A stretch of 64,000 nucleotides of DNA from CAILUF01 sp964505265. GTDB taxonomy: Bacteria; Pseudomonadota; Alphaproteobacteria; Rickettsiales; UBA1997. Below are positions 54,064 through 63,264 of the stretch, piece by piece. The notes under the pieces were generated by a model that was not told the origin of the DNA, ran no database searches, and saw only the letters and a program-made list of their open reading frames with translations. Positions within the stretch are counted from its first letter, which is position 1, and every line of letters starts with the position of its first letter. The DNA is taken from contig CAZDGN010000004.1 in assembly GCA_964505265.1 (NCBI GenBank), positions 57,586-121,585 on the forward strand. Direction: 5' to 3'. The position numbers and the translations under genes were made by a program.

Positions 54064-55536
54064 ATGCAAATTAATTTTCTTCCTAATTCAAATGATAAAT
54101 CAACTAAGGCAAGCAAGACCAATCATGATAAAACGAATTTTAAAATTATTTTAGTTTCAAGTGAATTTTTAGAAAAAAATCCAAAATTATTTGATAAGCA
54201 AATCTTGAAATCATCCGAATTTGAGGCAAAATTTTTACAGACCTTAACTATCGCCAAAAACAATATTATTGAAATATATTTAGGTTGTGGCAGTGAAAAA
54301 AAACTTTCAACTATTCAATTTAACAAAATTGGTGCAAGAATATTAATTATCGCCAACTCTTCAAAATATGCGGATATTGCAGTAGAATCCTTATTTAAAA
54401 TCATGCCACAAAATCTCTCCGATACTGCTTTGGGATCATATCTTCAATCTTATCGTTTCAACAAATATTTTAACAAAAAAATTAAAGATAAGGAGATAAA
54501 AATTGCCAATTTAAATTTTTATCACGAAAAATCCTTTGAGGCAAAAAAATTTTTTGCAAGCGAGCAAATTTTAGCTGAAAATATTTTTATGGTTCGTGAT
54601 TTAGTTTCCGAGCCTTCTAATATTCTAAATCCAGAATCTTATGCTGAATTTTGTAAAAATTTAAAAGTAAAAAATCTTGAAATCGAAGTTTTGGGCGAAA
54701 AAGAAATGTCCAAGCTTGGCATGAATTCATTGCTTGGAGTTGGTGTTGGAAGTGTCAAAGAATCAAAAATGGTTATTTTAAAATATAATGGCGGTAAAAA
54801 AAGCGAAGCCCCTTTAGCCTTTATCGGTAAAGGTGTAACTTTTGATACTGGTGGAATTTCCATCAAGCCTGCAAATAATATGGAAGATATGAAAACCGAT
54901 ATGGCGGGTTCGGCAGTTGTAGTTGGTTTACTTAAAAACTTAGCACAAAGAAATGCTAAAGTTAATGCGGTTGGCTTGATTGGCTTAGTTGAAAATATGC
55001 CATCTGGAACAGCGCAACGTCCCGGTGATGTAGTAAAATCAATGTCGGGTCAAACGATCGAGGTTATCAATACCGATGCTGAAGGAAGATTAGTTCTGGC
55101 TGATGTTTTACATTATGCTAACACTAAATTTAAGCCAAAATTTATGATTGATTTGGCAACGCTCACAGGTGCTATAATTGTGGCTTTGGCTGATGTTTAT
55201 GCTGGATTATTTAGTAATGATGATGATTTATCGAAGCAACTTGCATCTTGTGGTGATGAAACTGGTGAAAGAGTATGGCGCTTACCGCTTGGCGAAGAAT
55301 ATGATGAAATGATTAATTCTGATATTGCCGATATGAAAAATGTTGGAAGTGGAAGAGGTGCTGGAAGCATTACCGCCGCTCAATTTTTACAACGCTTTGT
55401 TGGTGAAACTAAGTGGGCTCATCTTGATATTGCTGGAGTAGCTTGGAAAGGCAAGGGCGATGCTTTGGCTCACAAAGGAGCAACTGGCTATGGAGTACGT
55501 TTGCTTAACGAATTAGTCAAAAAATACGAAAAGTAA
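54064..55536 (+). CDS. pepA: leucyl aminopeptidase (M17)
   Basis: Two-metal cytosolic aminopeptidase, 490 aa. The N-terminal domain is divergent; the catalytic domain from about 190 has GKGVTFDTGGISIKPANNMEDMKTDMAGSA, the NTDAEGRLVLADVL signature (about 337-350) and the catalytic Lys and Arg. Followed after 2 bases by murA, so pepA-murA-secA probably form one unit. Confidence 0.96.
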   Translation: MQINFLPNSNDKSTKASKTNHDKTNFKIILVSSEFLEKNPKLFDKQILKSSEFEAKFLQTLTIAKNNIIEIYLGCGSEKKLSTIQFNKIGARILIIANSSKYADIAVESLFKIMPQNLSDTALGSYLQSYRFNKYFNKKIKDKEIKIANLNFYHEKSFEAKKFFASEQILAENIFMVRDLVSEPSNILNPESYAEFCKNLKVKNLEIEVLGEKEMSKLGMNSLLGVGVGSVKESKMVILKYNGGKKSEAPLAFIGKGVTFDTGGISIKPANNMEDMKTDMAGSAVVVGLLKNLAQRNAKVNAVGLIGLVENMPSGTAQRPGDVVKSMSGQTIEVINTDAEGRLVLADVLHYANTKFKPKFMIDLATLTGAIIVALADVYAGLFSNDDDLSKQLASCGDETGERVWRLPLGEEYDEMINSDIADMKNVGSGRGAGSITAAQFLQRFVGETKWAHLDIAGVAWKGKGDALAHKGATGYGVRLLNELVKKYEK

Positions 55537-55538
55537 TT

Positions 55539-56828
55539 ATGAAGAAATTGGTTATAAATGGTGGAGTTCCATTAATTGGCGAGGTTGAAATTAGTGGAGC
55601 TAAAAATGCTACTTTGCCCTTGATGGTTGCCTCAATTTTAAGTGACGAAAAACTTACACTTGCAAATTTACCACATGTTTCTGATATTTCTACGATGGCG
55701 AGTTTATTAATTAATCTTGGGATTGAAATTTCACTTGATGGTTTTGATAAAGAGTTAGGTAATCAAGGTAGGGTTATGATACTTGATGGTAAAAATATTA
55801 ATAATCCTGTTGCTGATTATGATTTGGTTCGCAAAATGCGGGCATCAATTTTTATTCTTGGTCCTTTGCTTGCCAGATGTGGCAAGGCTAGGGTATCATT
55901 ACCAGGAGGCTGTGCCATTGGCACTAGACCAGTTGATTTACATTTAAAAGCCCTGGAAGCCCTAGGTGCCAGCTTTGAATTACGGGATGGTTATGTTGAA
56001 GGTATGGTTAAGGGTGGAAGATTAATTGGTGGTGAAATTCATTTCGAAAAGGTATCGGTTGGAGCTACAGAAAATGCGATGATGGCGGGTAGTTTAGCCA
56101 AAGGTGAAACTACAATTTTTAATGCCGCTTGCGAGCCAGAAATTATTGATTTGGCAAAATGTTTGAATGCAATGGGGGCAAAAATTAGTGGAGCAGGGAC
56201 ACCACAAATAAATATTATCGGTGTTGACAAACTTCATCAGGCTCGCCATAAAATTATTGCTGATCGGATTGAGGCAGGAACCTATGCAATTGCGGCCGGA
56301 ATTACTAAAGGTAAAATCAAATTAAAAAATCTTGAAAGCTGGATATTAACTGGTTTTAAAAATGAATTAGAAAAAGCAGGATTGATTTTTCAACAAATCG
56401 ATAATGATATAATCGAGGTTTCGAGACAACAAGATTTTATTAATCCAGTCAATATTTCGACTCATCCTTATCCCGGATTTCCAACTGATATGCAAGCACA
56501 ATTTATGGCATTAATGACCCTTGCCAATGGCACCACAACCATTGAAGAAAATATTTTTGAAAATCGCTTTATGCATGTTTTGGAACTTGCCCGAATGAAT
56601 GCTAATATTCATTGCTTAGGAAATTTAGCAGTGGTAAAGGGGGTCGATAAGTTAAAAGGTGCAGAAGTTATGGCAACTGATTTGCGTGCATCGGTTTCAT
56701 TGGTTTTGGCTGGCTTAGTTGCTGAGGGACAAACTATTATTAATCGGCTTTACCACTTAGAAAGGGGCTATGAAAGACTTGCTCAAAAGCTAATAAATTG
56801 TGGTGCCGATATCAAAACTATTTATTAA
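55539..56828 (+). CDS. murA: UDP-N-acetylglucosamine 1-carboxyvinyltransferase
   Basis: First committed step of peptidoglycan synthesis: transfers enolpyruvate from PEP to UDP-GlcNAc. 429 aa. ISGAKNATLPLM near the N-terminus, the active-site loop RVSLPGGCAIGTRPVDLHL with Cys125 (the fosfomycin target, so sensitivity is expected in principle), and PTDMQAQFMAL. Ends 4 bases before the preferred secA start. Confidence 0.98.
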   Translation: MKKLVINGGVPLIGEVEISGAKNATLPLMVASILSDEKLTLANLPHVSDISTMASLLINLGIEISLDGFDKELGNQGRVMILDGKNINNPVADYDLVRKMRASIFILGPLLARCGKARVSLPGGCAIGTRPVDLHLKALEALGASFELRDGYVEGMVKGGRLIGGEIHFEKVSVGATENAMMAGSLAKGETTIFNAACEPEIIDLAKCLNAMGAKISGAGTPQINIIGVDKLHQARHKIIADRIEAGTYAIAAGITKGKIKLKNLESWILTGFKNELEKAGLIFQQIDNDIIEVSRQQDFINPVNISTHPYPGFPTDMQAQFMALMTLANGTTTIEENIFENRFMHVLELARMNANIHCLGNLAVVKGVDKLKGAEVMATDLRASVSLVLAGLVAEGQTIINRLYHLERGYERLAQKLINCGADIKTIY

Positions 56829-56832
56829 AATT

Positions 56833-59532
56833 ATGATTAATTATTTTGCAAAGAAAATATTTGGCTCGGTAAATGAAAGAAATTTAAAAATTATTCGTCA
56901 AGATGTTGCCAAAATTAATGATCTAGAGCCATTGATTAGTGCTTTAACTAATGAAGAATTAAAAAATAAAACCGCAGAATTTAAATATAAATTATCTCAA
57001 GGTCAAACCTTAGATGATATTTTGCACGAGGCTTTTGCCGTGGTGCGCGAGGCTTCAAAAAGAGTGCTTTCAATGCGACATTTTGATGTTCAACTAGTTG
57101 GTGGCATCGTTCTTCATCAAGGAAAAATCGCAGAAATGCGAACAGGTGAGGGTAAAACTCTAGTTGCAACTTTACCAAGCTACCTTAATGCTTTGTCGGG
57201 CAAGGGAGTGCATATTGTAACTGTCAATGATTACTTAGCTAAAAGAGATTCGGCTTGGATGGGAAAAATTCATGAATTTCTGGGTTTAAGTGTTGGCTGT
57301 TTGACTAATGATTTAATTGATGAAGAACGAAAAAGGGCTTATGATTGCGACATAACTTATGCTACAAATAATGAACTTGGCTTTGATTATTTGCGCGACA
57401 ACATGAAATATGATGAAGAAGAAATGGTGCAACGCCGAAACTTTGCGATTGTTGATGAGGTCGATTCAATCTTGATTGACGAGGCAAGAACACCATTGAT
57501 AATTTCTGGTCCAACCAATGACAATTCCAAACTTTATGAGTTAGTCAATAATTTAATTTTAAAATTAAACAATGATGATTTTGTGCTTGAAGAAAAAGAG
57601 AGAAATGTTTTTTTAAACGATAATGGCATTGAAAAAATCGAAAAAATTTTGCAAGACACCAATCAAATTTCTGCCAATTCATCGCTTTATGACCCGCATA
57701 ATATTGCATTGGTTCATCATATAAATCAAGCATTGAAGGCGCATAAATTATTTAAAAATGAAATTGATTATATCGTTAAAGATGGTGCCGTAGTAATAAT
57801 CGATGAATTTACGGGAAGAATGCAAGAAGGTAGAAGGTTCTCGGAAGGTTTGCATCAAGCTCTTGAAGCTAAGGAAAGAATTAGAGTTCGCAACGAAAAT
57901 CAGACTTTGGCATCGATTTCTTTTCAAAATTATTTCCGCCTTTATGATAAGTTAAGTGGCATGACAGGAACTGCCTCAAACGAAGCGGTCGAATTTGAAG
58001 AAACTTATAATTTGCGTGTGGTGGAAATTCCACCAAATCGAATCTTTTCAAGAATTGATGAAGATGATGAGATTTATAAAACTGAAGCTGGCAAATATGA
58101 TGCTATTTTAAAAGCAGTCAAAGAAGCTCACGACAAGAAACAGCCAATTTTACTTGGAACAGTAAGTATTGAAAAATCTGAATATTTGTCGCATATTCTC
58201 AAGAAGCACAAATTACCGCATAATGTTTTGAATGCCAAATATCATGATAGAGAAGCCGAAATCATTGCCCAAGCTGGCGTTCCTTCGGCAATTACTATTG
58301 CAACAAACATGGCAGGTAGGGGAACTGATATTATGCTTGGTGGCAATATTGAAATGATGATTGATGGCGATGAAGATCCAGATAAAATTCAAAAAATTAA
58401 GGCAAAAATTGAAGCTGATAAAAAAACTGTTATTGAAGCTGGCGGATTATTTGTGATTGGCACCGAACGCCATGAAAGTCGTAGAATCGATAACCAGCTT
58501 CGAGGAAGGTCAGGCAGGCAAGGCGATATCGGTAAATCAAAATTTTATTTGTCACTTGAAGATGATTTGCTTCGAATCTTTGGCTCTGATAAATTAAAAA
58601 ATGTGTTATCGCGATTTGGTTTAAAAGATGATGAAGCAATATTTCATCCGATGATAACCAAAACTTTACAAAATGCGCAAAAAAAAGTTGAAGCCAGAAA
58701 TTATGAAATTCGTAAAAATTTATTAAAATATGATGATGTTGTCAATTTTCAGCGTAAAAATATTTATGAATTGCGCAACGAACTGATAAAATCTTCAGAT
58801 ATTTCTGCGAAAATTCAAAAAATTATGATGCAATTAAATCAAGATTTTGCCGAAGATTTTATTCCAAAAAATGCTTATAGGGAGCAGTGGGAGCTTGATA
58901 GTCTTGATAATGAGCTACAAAGAATTTATGGTTTTAAATTCATGATAAAAGATTTTGCACAAAATGAAGATGTTGATTTTGCTAAAATTATTAATCATAT
59001 AAATCAATTATCGCAAAATCATTTTGCCACCAAAGAACAAAATATTGGGTCGCAAATTATTCGCAAAATTGAAAAACAAATTTTCTTAATTACACTAGAT
59101 TCACATTGGAAGGAGCATCTGCATTGCCTCGACAAGCTTCGTCAAGGCATAAATTTAAGAGCTTATGCACAAAAAGATCCGTTAATTGAGTTTAAAAAAG
59201 AAGCCTATGCAATTTTTGAACAAATGCTTCTTGATGTTGAGGAGCAAGTTATTTCGAGGTTGGCCACTGTTGAATTTTCAGCGAATGTTGGCGATGATGG
59301 GGTTGATATTATTGCCCACGCTCCAAAGCAAAAAACTTTTGAAACAAGAGAAGATTTTTCGAGTTCAGCTCTTGCTAGCGCATCATCAAAAATTCCTACC
59401 GCTCCAATTAAAAACAAAGTTGACCCAAAACAAAGAGACCCGCGCGATCCTTCAAGTTGGGGGGTTGTAGCCAGAAATGAGCCTTGTCCTTGCGGCAGTG
59501 GAAAGAAATATAAAAATTGCCATGGTGCTTAA
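56833..59532 (+). CDS. secA: preprotein translocase ATPase SecA
   Basis: Motor of the Sec translocon. About 899 aa from the ATG at 56833 (MINYFAKKIFGSVNERNLK); a longer frame runs into murA but is not needed. Seen: Walker A MRTGEGKTLVA, DEVDSILIDEARTPLI, EFTGRMQEGRRFSEGLHQA, IATNMAGRGTDI, ERHESRRIDNQLRGRSGRQGD, and a C-terminal zinc motif PCPCGSGKKYKNCHG that binds SecB in organisms with SecB. Linker before it is variable. Confidence 0.98.
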   Translation: MINYFAKKIFGSVNERNLKIIRQDVAKINDLEPLISALTNEELKNKTAEFKYKLSQGQTLDDILHEAFAVVREASKRVLSMRHFDVQLVGGIVLHQGKIAEMRTGEGKTLVATLPSYLNALSGKGVHIVTVNDYLAKRDSAWMGKIHEFLGLSVGCLTNDLIDEERKRAYDCDITYATNNELGFDYLRDNMKYDEEEMVQRRNFAIVDEVDSILIDEARTPLIISGPTNDNSKLYELVNNLILKLNNDDFVLEEKERNVFLNDNGIEKIEKILQDTNQISANSSLYDPHNIALVHHINQALKAHKLFKNEIDYIVKDGAVVIIDEFTGRMQEGRRFSEGLHQALEAKERIRVRNENQTLASISFQNYFRLYDKLSGMTGTASNEAVEFEETYNLRVVEIPPNRIFSRIDEDDEIYKTEAGKYDAILKAVKEAHDKKQPILLGTVSIEKSEYLSHILKKHKLPHNVLNAKYHDREAEIIAQAGVPSAITIATNMAGRGTDIMLGGNIEMMIDGDEDPDKIQKIKAKIEADKKTVIEAGGLFVIGTERHESRRIDNQLRGRSGRQGDIGKSKFYLSLEDDLLRIFGSDKLKNVLSRFGLKDDEAIFHPMITKTLQNAQKKVEARNYEIRKNLLKYDDVVNFQRKNIYELRNELIKSSDISAKIQKIMMQLNQDFAEDFIPKNAYREQWELDSLDNELQRIYGFKFMIKDFAQNEDVDFAKIINHINQLSQNHFATKEQNIGSQIIRKIEKQIFLITLDSHWKEHLHCLDKLRQGINLRAYAQKDPLIEFKKEAYAIFEQMLLDVEEQVISRLATVEFSANVGDDGVDIIAHAPKQKTFETREDFSSSALASASSKIPTAPIKNKVDPKQRDPRDPSSWGVVARNEPCPCGSGKKYKNCHGA

Positions 59533-59639
59533 AACTAATTTAATACAAAAAAATTTCTCATAATTTTTTTTTATAATAAAAATTGTCTAAATTTTTATTA
59601 TGGAAATAATTATAAAATATAACTTAAATTTAAAAAATT

Positions 59640-60227
59640 ATGAAAAAATCCTTTATCACTAAATTAACCTCCGCTTTTATTTTTTTGGCAATATCAAGTG
59701 CCAATGCACAAGATTCAAAAAACCAACAATATGTAATCGAAAAAAATCACACCTCAGTTATGTGGATTGCCGATCATTTTGGATATTCCAAAGTATCTGG
59801 AAAATTCACCGATATTGACGGAACAATTTTGTTTGATGAAAAAAATCCTGAATCATCTAAAGTTGATGTAACAATTAATACTAAAGAAATTGCAACTGGT
59901 TTACCAAAATTTGAAAAACATTTAAAGAGCAAAGATTTCTTTGATGTAGATAATTTTCCATCTGCAAAATTCGTGAGCAAAAAAATTGTTAAAAAATCTA
60001 AGGATAAAGCTAATATTTATGGCGATTTAACTCTTCTTGGAGTCACCAAAGAAGTTATTTTAGATGCCAAATTCAATAAATCTGCACCTAATCCTATGAG
60101 TCAAAAACCAACTATTGGTTTTAGTGCTAGAACTTCAATTAATCGTTCTGATTTTAATATGAAATATGCTTTACCAGGTATTTCTGATAAAATTGATTTG
60201 GTTATCGAGGTTGAAGCTAATCAATAA
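59640..60227 (+). CDS. YceI-family periplasmic protein
   Basis: 195 aa: signal peptide with cleavage after SSANA (about residue 23), then the YceI lipocalin-like barrel that binds isoprenoid-like lipids: YVIEKNHTSVMWIADHFGYSKVSGKFTDIDG, FEKHLKSKDFFDVDNFPSAKF, and the C-terminal G.SARTSINRSDF...YALPGISDKIDLVIEVEA. Stands alone after secA and is ended by a strong terminator. Confidence 0.93.
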   Translation: MKKSFITKLTSAFIFLAISSANAQDSKNQQYVIEKNHTSVMWIADHFGYSKVSGKFTDIDGTILFDEKNPESSKVDVTINTKEIATGLPKFEKHLKSKDFFDVDNFPSAKFVSKKIVKKSKDKANIYGDLTLLGVTKEVILDAKFNKSAPNPMSQKPTIGFSARTSINRSDFNMKYALPGISDKIDLVIEVEANQ

Positions 60228-60253
60228 AATTTAGTAAAGTAGTTATCATAATT

Positions 60254-60288
60254 AACCCCGATATTGTTGAAATATCGGGGTTTTTTAT
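60254..60288 (+). terminator. Rho-independent terminator of the YceI gene
   Basis: Perfect 12-bp stem AACCCCGATATT (60254-60265) and AATATCGGGGTT (60271-60282) around loop GTTGA, followed by a T-run. It is the clearest intrinsic terminator in the window and marks the end of the ordinary backbone before the decayed island. Confidence 0.92.
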
Positions 60289-60573
60289 TGTCAAAAATTT
60301 AAAGATTTTATTTGAGAAATTCAGAATTTGAATCAATAAAATCAAAAATTTGGGAAAAGTTTTAGTGCTTAAAATTTTATAAAAAACTCTCCACATAATT
60401 TATAATTGCAACTTTGTAAGGTGTTGCAAAGTTCAAGTAAATAAAGTCATCTTTTGCAAATTATGTTTCGACATTTAATTAAAAAAAATCAACAATTTTT
60501 TTAAAAGAAAATAAGGCAATTATCCGCTCAGGGATAAAAAGGGTTGCCTTTCAAAGGCAAGGGGGTTAAATTT
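60289..60573. other. AT-rich leader before the RelA/SpoT pseudogene
   Basis: No gene seen. It holds an imperfect inverted repeat CAACTTTG...CAAAGTT (about 60409-60432) and, close to the start codon, TTGCCTTT C AAAGGCAA (60544-60560), effectively TTGCC/GGCAA with a 7-base loop, just ahead of a GGGGG ribosome-binding stretch. Confidence 0.45.
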
Positions 60574-61650
60574 ATGAATAGAAATATTCAATTTAACTTT
60601 CTTAGAGAAATGAACAAACCATCTAAATCTTAGGTAGCCAAAGCTGGTGAACTACTTAGATCTGACTCTGGTAATGAAGAAGCCATAGATGTTTTAAATA
60701 GGTGGAGAGCATTTCATATTTACCCATTAAATACTTTTCAAACGACCCTTAAAAAGAGGCTAAATAAATTCAAAATTAGTTATGTAGTAACTGCTCAAAG
60801 ATTAAAGAGGACGCCGACTATCATTGATAAACTTTCAAGAGAGCCAAGGATGAGATTGGATCGAATGCAGGATATTGGTGGATTAAGAGCGGTTTTAAAG
60901 GATATTGATTCAGTTAGAGAACTGGAAAAAGTTTATTCAAAAACTTCGCGCTTAGGCTCTTCAAAGTCGAAAGGTGTATTTCGACATACCCTAAAAAATA
61001 AATCAGACTACATAGAAAATCCTAAACAATCAGGATATAGGGGAATTCATCTAATTTATAAAACTTCTTATGAGCCCCAAAATGAATATTGTGATCTGTT
61101 AATAGAATTACAGATAAGATCTAGGTTGCAACATGTATGGGCTACAGCGGTTGAAACCATTGGAACTTATTTAGGTCAGGGATTCAAATTTAGCAAAGGG
61201 GAAGAGGATTGGAAAAATTTTTTTGCCTTGGTGAGTTCTGCCTTTGCTATAATGGAGAAATCAAATGTTCTCAAGAATCATCAAGATCTTACAAAAGATG
61301 ATTTGCACAACAAAATCAAAGAAGAATATCAAAAACTAAAGGTTGATAGCGTCTTACAAGGTCTAGTAATAACAACTAAGAATATCACTCAGGATAAGAG
61401 TAGGGGAAGCTTTTATTGTTTGATAAAATTAGACATGCAGCAAAAGACGGTATCTGTAAATAAGTTCCCAAAAAATAAACTTGAGGTGGCGACCAAGGCT
61501 TTACTAGAAAGTGAAAAAGAATCCAATATCCAATCCGTTCTAGTGTCGATAAATGACATAAAAAAGTTGGAAAAAGCTTATCCTAATTATTTCTTAGATG
61601 CTGTGGATTTTCTAAGTCTTCTTAAAGAAATTATAAATTTGTCTAAATAA
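60574..61650 (+). pseudogene. RelA/SpoT-domain small alarmone synthetase with an early nonsense codon
   Basis: Member of the (p)ppGpp-synthetase-only family of about 350 aa. From ATG 60574 the frame reads MNRNIQFNFLREMNKPSKS, then TAG (60631-60633), then VAKAGELLRSDS..., and continues without other defects to 61650. The stop stands where I recall Gln in KSQV-type homologues. Downstream motifs are intact: RMQDIGGLRAVL (catalytic Asp), GYRGIHLIYK, IELQIRSRLQHVWATAVET (catalytic Glu), PNYFLDAVDFL at the end. No ATG, GTG or TTG start lies between the stop and Met at 60850, so restart would lose 92 residues including QRLKRTPTI. Very recent decay, or read-through, is suggested. Confidence 0.75.
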
Positions 61651-61652
61651 AA

Positions 61653-61823
61653 TTGATTAATTCAAACAAAAGAGATTTTGCCAGTGATAATGGCAAAGAA
61701 CTAAATGCTATTTTGTATAAAATGAGTTCGCTAAATCCACAATATCTTACAAAAAAACAAAGCGTTTTTCAAAAAATCTCTGCATTAATTGAGAAATTCA
61801 AATGCATTGCCGGCAAAATTTAA
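61653..61823 (+). pseudogene. fragment, possibly the C-terminal end of a type I restriction HsdR
   Basis: A 56-codon stretch (DNGKELNAILYKMSSLNPQY, then KKQSVFQKISALIEKFKCI) reading like the conserved C-terminus of an R subunit with an EcoEI-type end. The identification is weak and leans on the HsdS-like tail next to it. It has no proper start and begins just after the alarmone synthetase stop. Confidence 0.3.
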
Positions 61824-61870
61824 AACTTAATTGAAAGATGGCTGATTAAAACCACCAAAACCCCTTAAAC

Positions 61871-61969
61871 CCCTTTTGCCTAAATAGCATTCAAGCAAGC
61901 GTAAAGATTCATCAAAGCATTTTACAAAAAGCGTTTTTGGGTGAATTGCTTAATAAAAAAAACCTGTAA
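61871..61969 (+). pseudogene. remnant of a type I restriction specificity subunit (HsdS C-terminus)
   Basis: 33 codons reading SIQASVKIHQSILQKAFLGEL followed by LNKK and TAA. The QSIL-KAF-GEL pattern is the near-universal C-terminal end of HsdS proteins. The rest of the gene is absent. Between here and the RhuM start lie about 60 bases without a gene. Confidence 0.6.
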
Positions 61970-62027
61970 AATGTCCTTAATATTTAAATCACAAATCAAA
62001 ATCATCATTAATTAAAACCAAAAATTT

Positions 62028-63181
62028 ATGCCAAATAAAAAAACTAAAAAAATTGAACTATCGAGCAATGATTCTGTAAGTCAAATCGAAATTTATTAAC
62101 CAAAAAACGGCTTCCCGCAAATTGAAATAAAGTTGATAAATCAAACCTTGTGGTTAAATCAAAAACAAATGTCTCATCTTTTTGATAAAGATGTCGACAC
62201 TATTGGACTTCATTTAAAAAATATTTTTGAGGAAAGTGAGTTATCTGAAAAATCAACTACCGAGTTTTTCTCGGTAATTCAGCAAGAGGGAGAAAGGCGA
62301 GTTACTAGAAAAATCAAGCATTATAACCTTGATGCCATAATTTCCGTCGGCTATCGAGTTAATTCTTCGAAAGCAACACAGTTTAGAATTTGGGCAAATC
62401 AGAGGCTTAAAAATTATTTGGTAAAAGGTTTTGCGGTAAATGAAAAACGCGTTAAGGAATATCAAGAAAATTTGATTGAACTACAAAAAACCATTAAATT
62501 AATTCAAAATTCTGTTGATTTAAAATCGCTTTCAAACACCGAATCTAAAGGCTTTTTGGATATAATCACTAATTACACTCAAAGTTTTATTTTGCTCAAT
62601 CAATTTGACTCTGCTACACATTAAATTTGCTTACGCAAATTTAGCTTAATATCGAATCGCTACGTCGCGAATGAATCGCGACATTCGCGATGAAATTTTG
62701 GTTTTTGTAAATCTTGTAACGGCTTTTTGCACTTTGGCTCCGACCCTTGAGGGCTTACACCCCTACAATATTTTTTGATTAATTTTAGTGAAAAAATCAT
62801 TTTTTAAATACTGGCAACGCTAGCGGTTCTTGCTCCCCCCATAAGGGGAGCGGACTTCTGACAAATTAACGGTAGTTAATTTGGTGGAATCGTAGGGGGT
62901 CAAAAAAATATACAACGACAGTGTTTTTAAGATTATATAAAAAGTTGAGATAAAAAAATTTCAAAAAGACGATTTCCTGATTTTTTCGTGATAAAAAATC
63001 ATCGATTTTCTGATGGCAATAAAAGGAGCATAGCATTTTTATTTATTTGGTTTCTTTCAAAACAAACATTCTTTAAAAAAAATCTGGTGAGTTGAAAATT
63101 AATGATAACGGGCTTGAAGCATTGGCTTTGTTGGTTGCACAAAGCAATACAAAAAAAATTGATGATAAAGCTTATAATTAA
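62028..63181 (+). pseudogene. RhuM-Fic fusion protein, broken
   Basis: RhuM-family proteins are found in type I restriction loci and often carry a C-terminal Fic domain. From ATG 62028 the frame reads to IEIY then TAA (62097-62099), where the family usually has Gln, then KNGFPQIEIK; it is then open to 62624 (LWLNQKQMSHLFDKDVDTIGLHLKNIF, RKIKHYNLDAIISVGYRVNS, FRIWANQRLKNYL). About 100 codons that should link it to the Fic domain are missing and replaced by palindromic sequence. Then 62973-63090 encodes FFVIKNHRFSDGNKRS (Fic motif HxFxDGNKR) and FLFIWFLS, and after a frameshift 63095-63181 encodes INDNGLEALALLVAQSN, the usual C-terminus. At least two stops, one deletion and one frameshift. Confidence 0.78.
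62623..62905. repeat. cluster of palindromes inserted in the RhuM-Fic gene
   Basis: Several perfect hairpins in about 280 bases: AAATTTGC-TTAC-GCAAATTT (62623-62642), TCGCGAATG-AATCGCGA-CATTCGCGA (62665-62690), GCTCCCC-CCATAA-GGGGAGC (about 62832-62851) and AAATTAAC-GGTA-GTTAATTT (about 62863-62882), plus CCCCTAC (about 62760-62766) facing GTAGGGG (about 62892-62898). More G+C-rich than its surroundings. No ORF. Looks like a miniature mobile or palindromic element, or several nested ones. Confidence 0.6.
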
Positions 63182-63264
63182 CTTAATTAACGAACAATAA
63201 TTTAAAAACTCGAAAATATTTTGTTTTCCATAATTAATTCTGTGTTGTAGTGGTTTAAAATATT

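Noticed and set aside
60574..62624. Whole-genome use of an alternative genetic code
   Set aside because: Conserved backbone genes end properly at TAA, TAG (Nfu, dnaB) and TGA (array lipoprotein 2, TauE gene); only two island genes show in-frame stops and one of them is also frameshifted.
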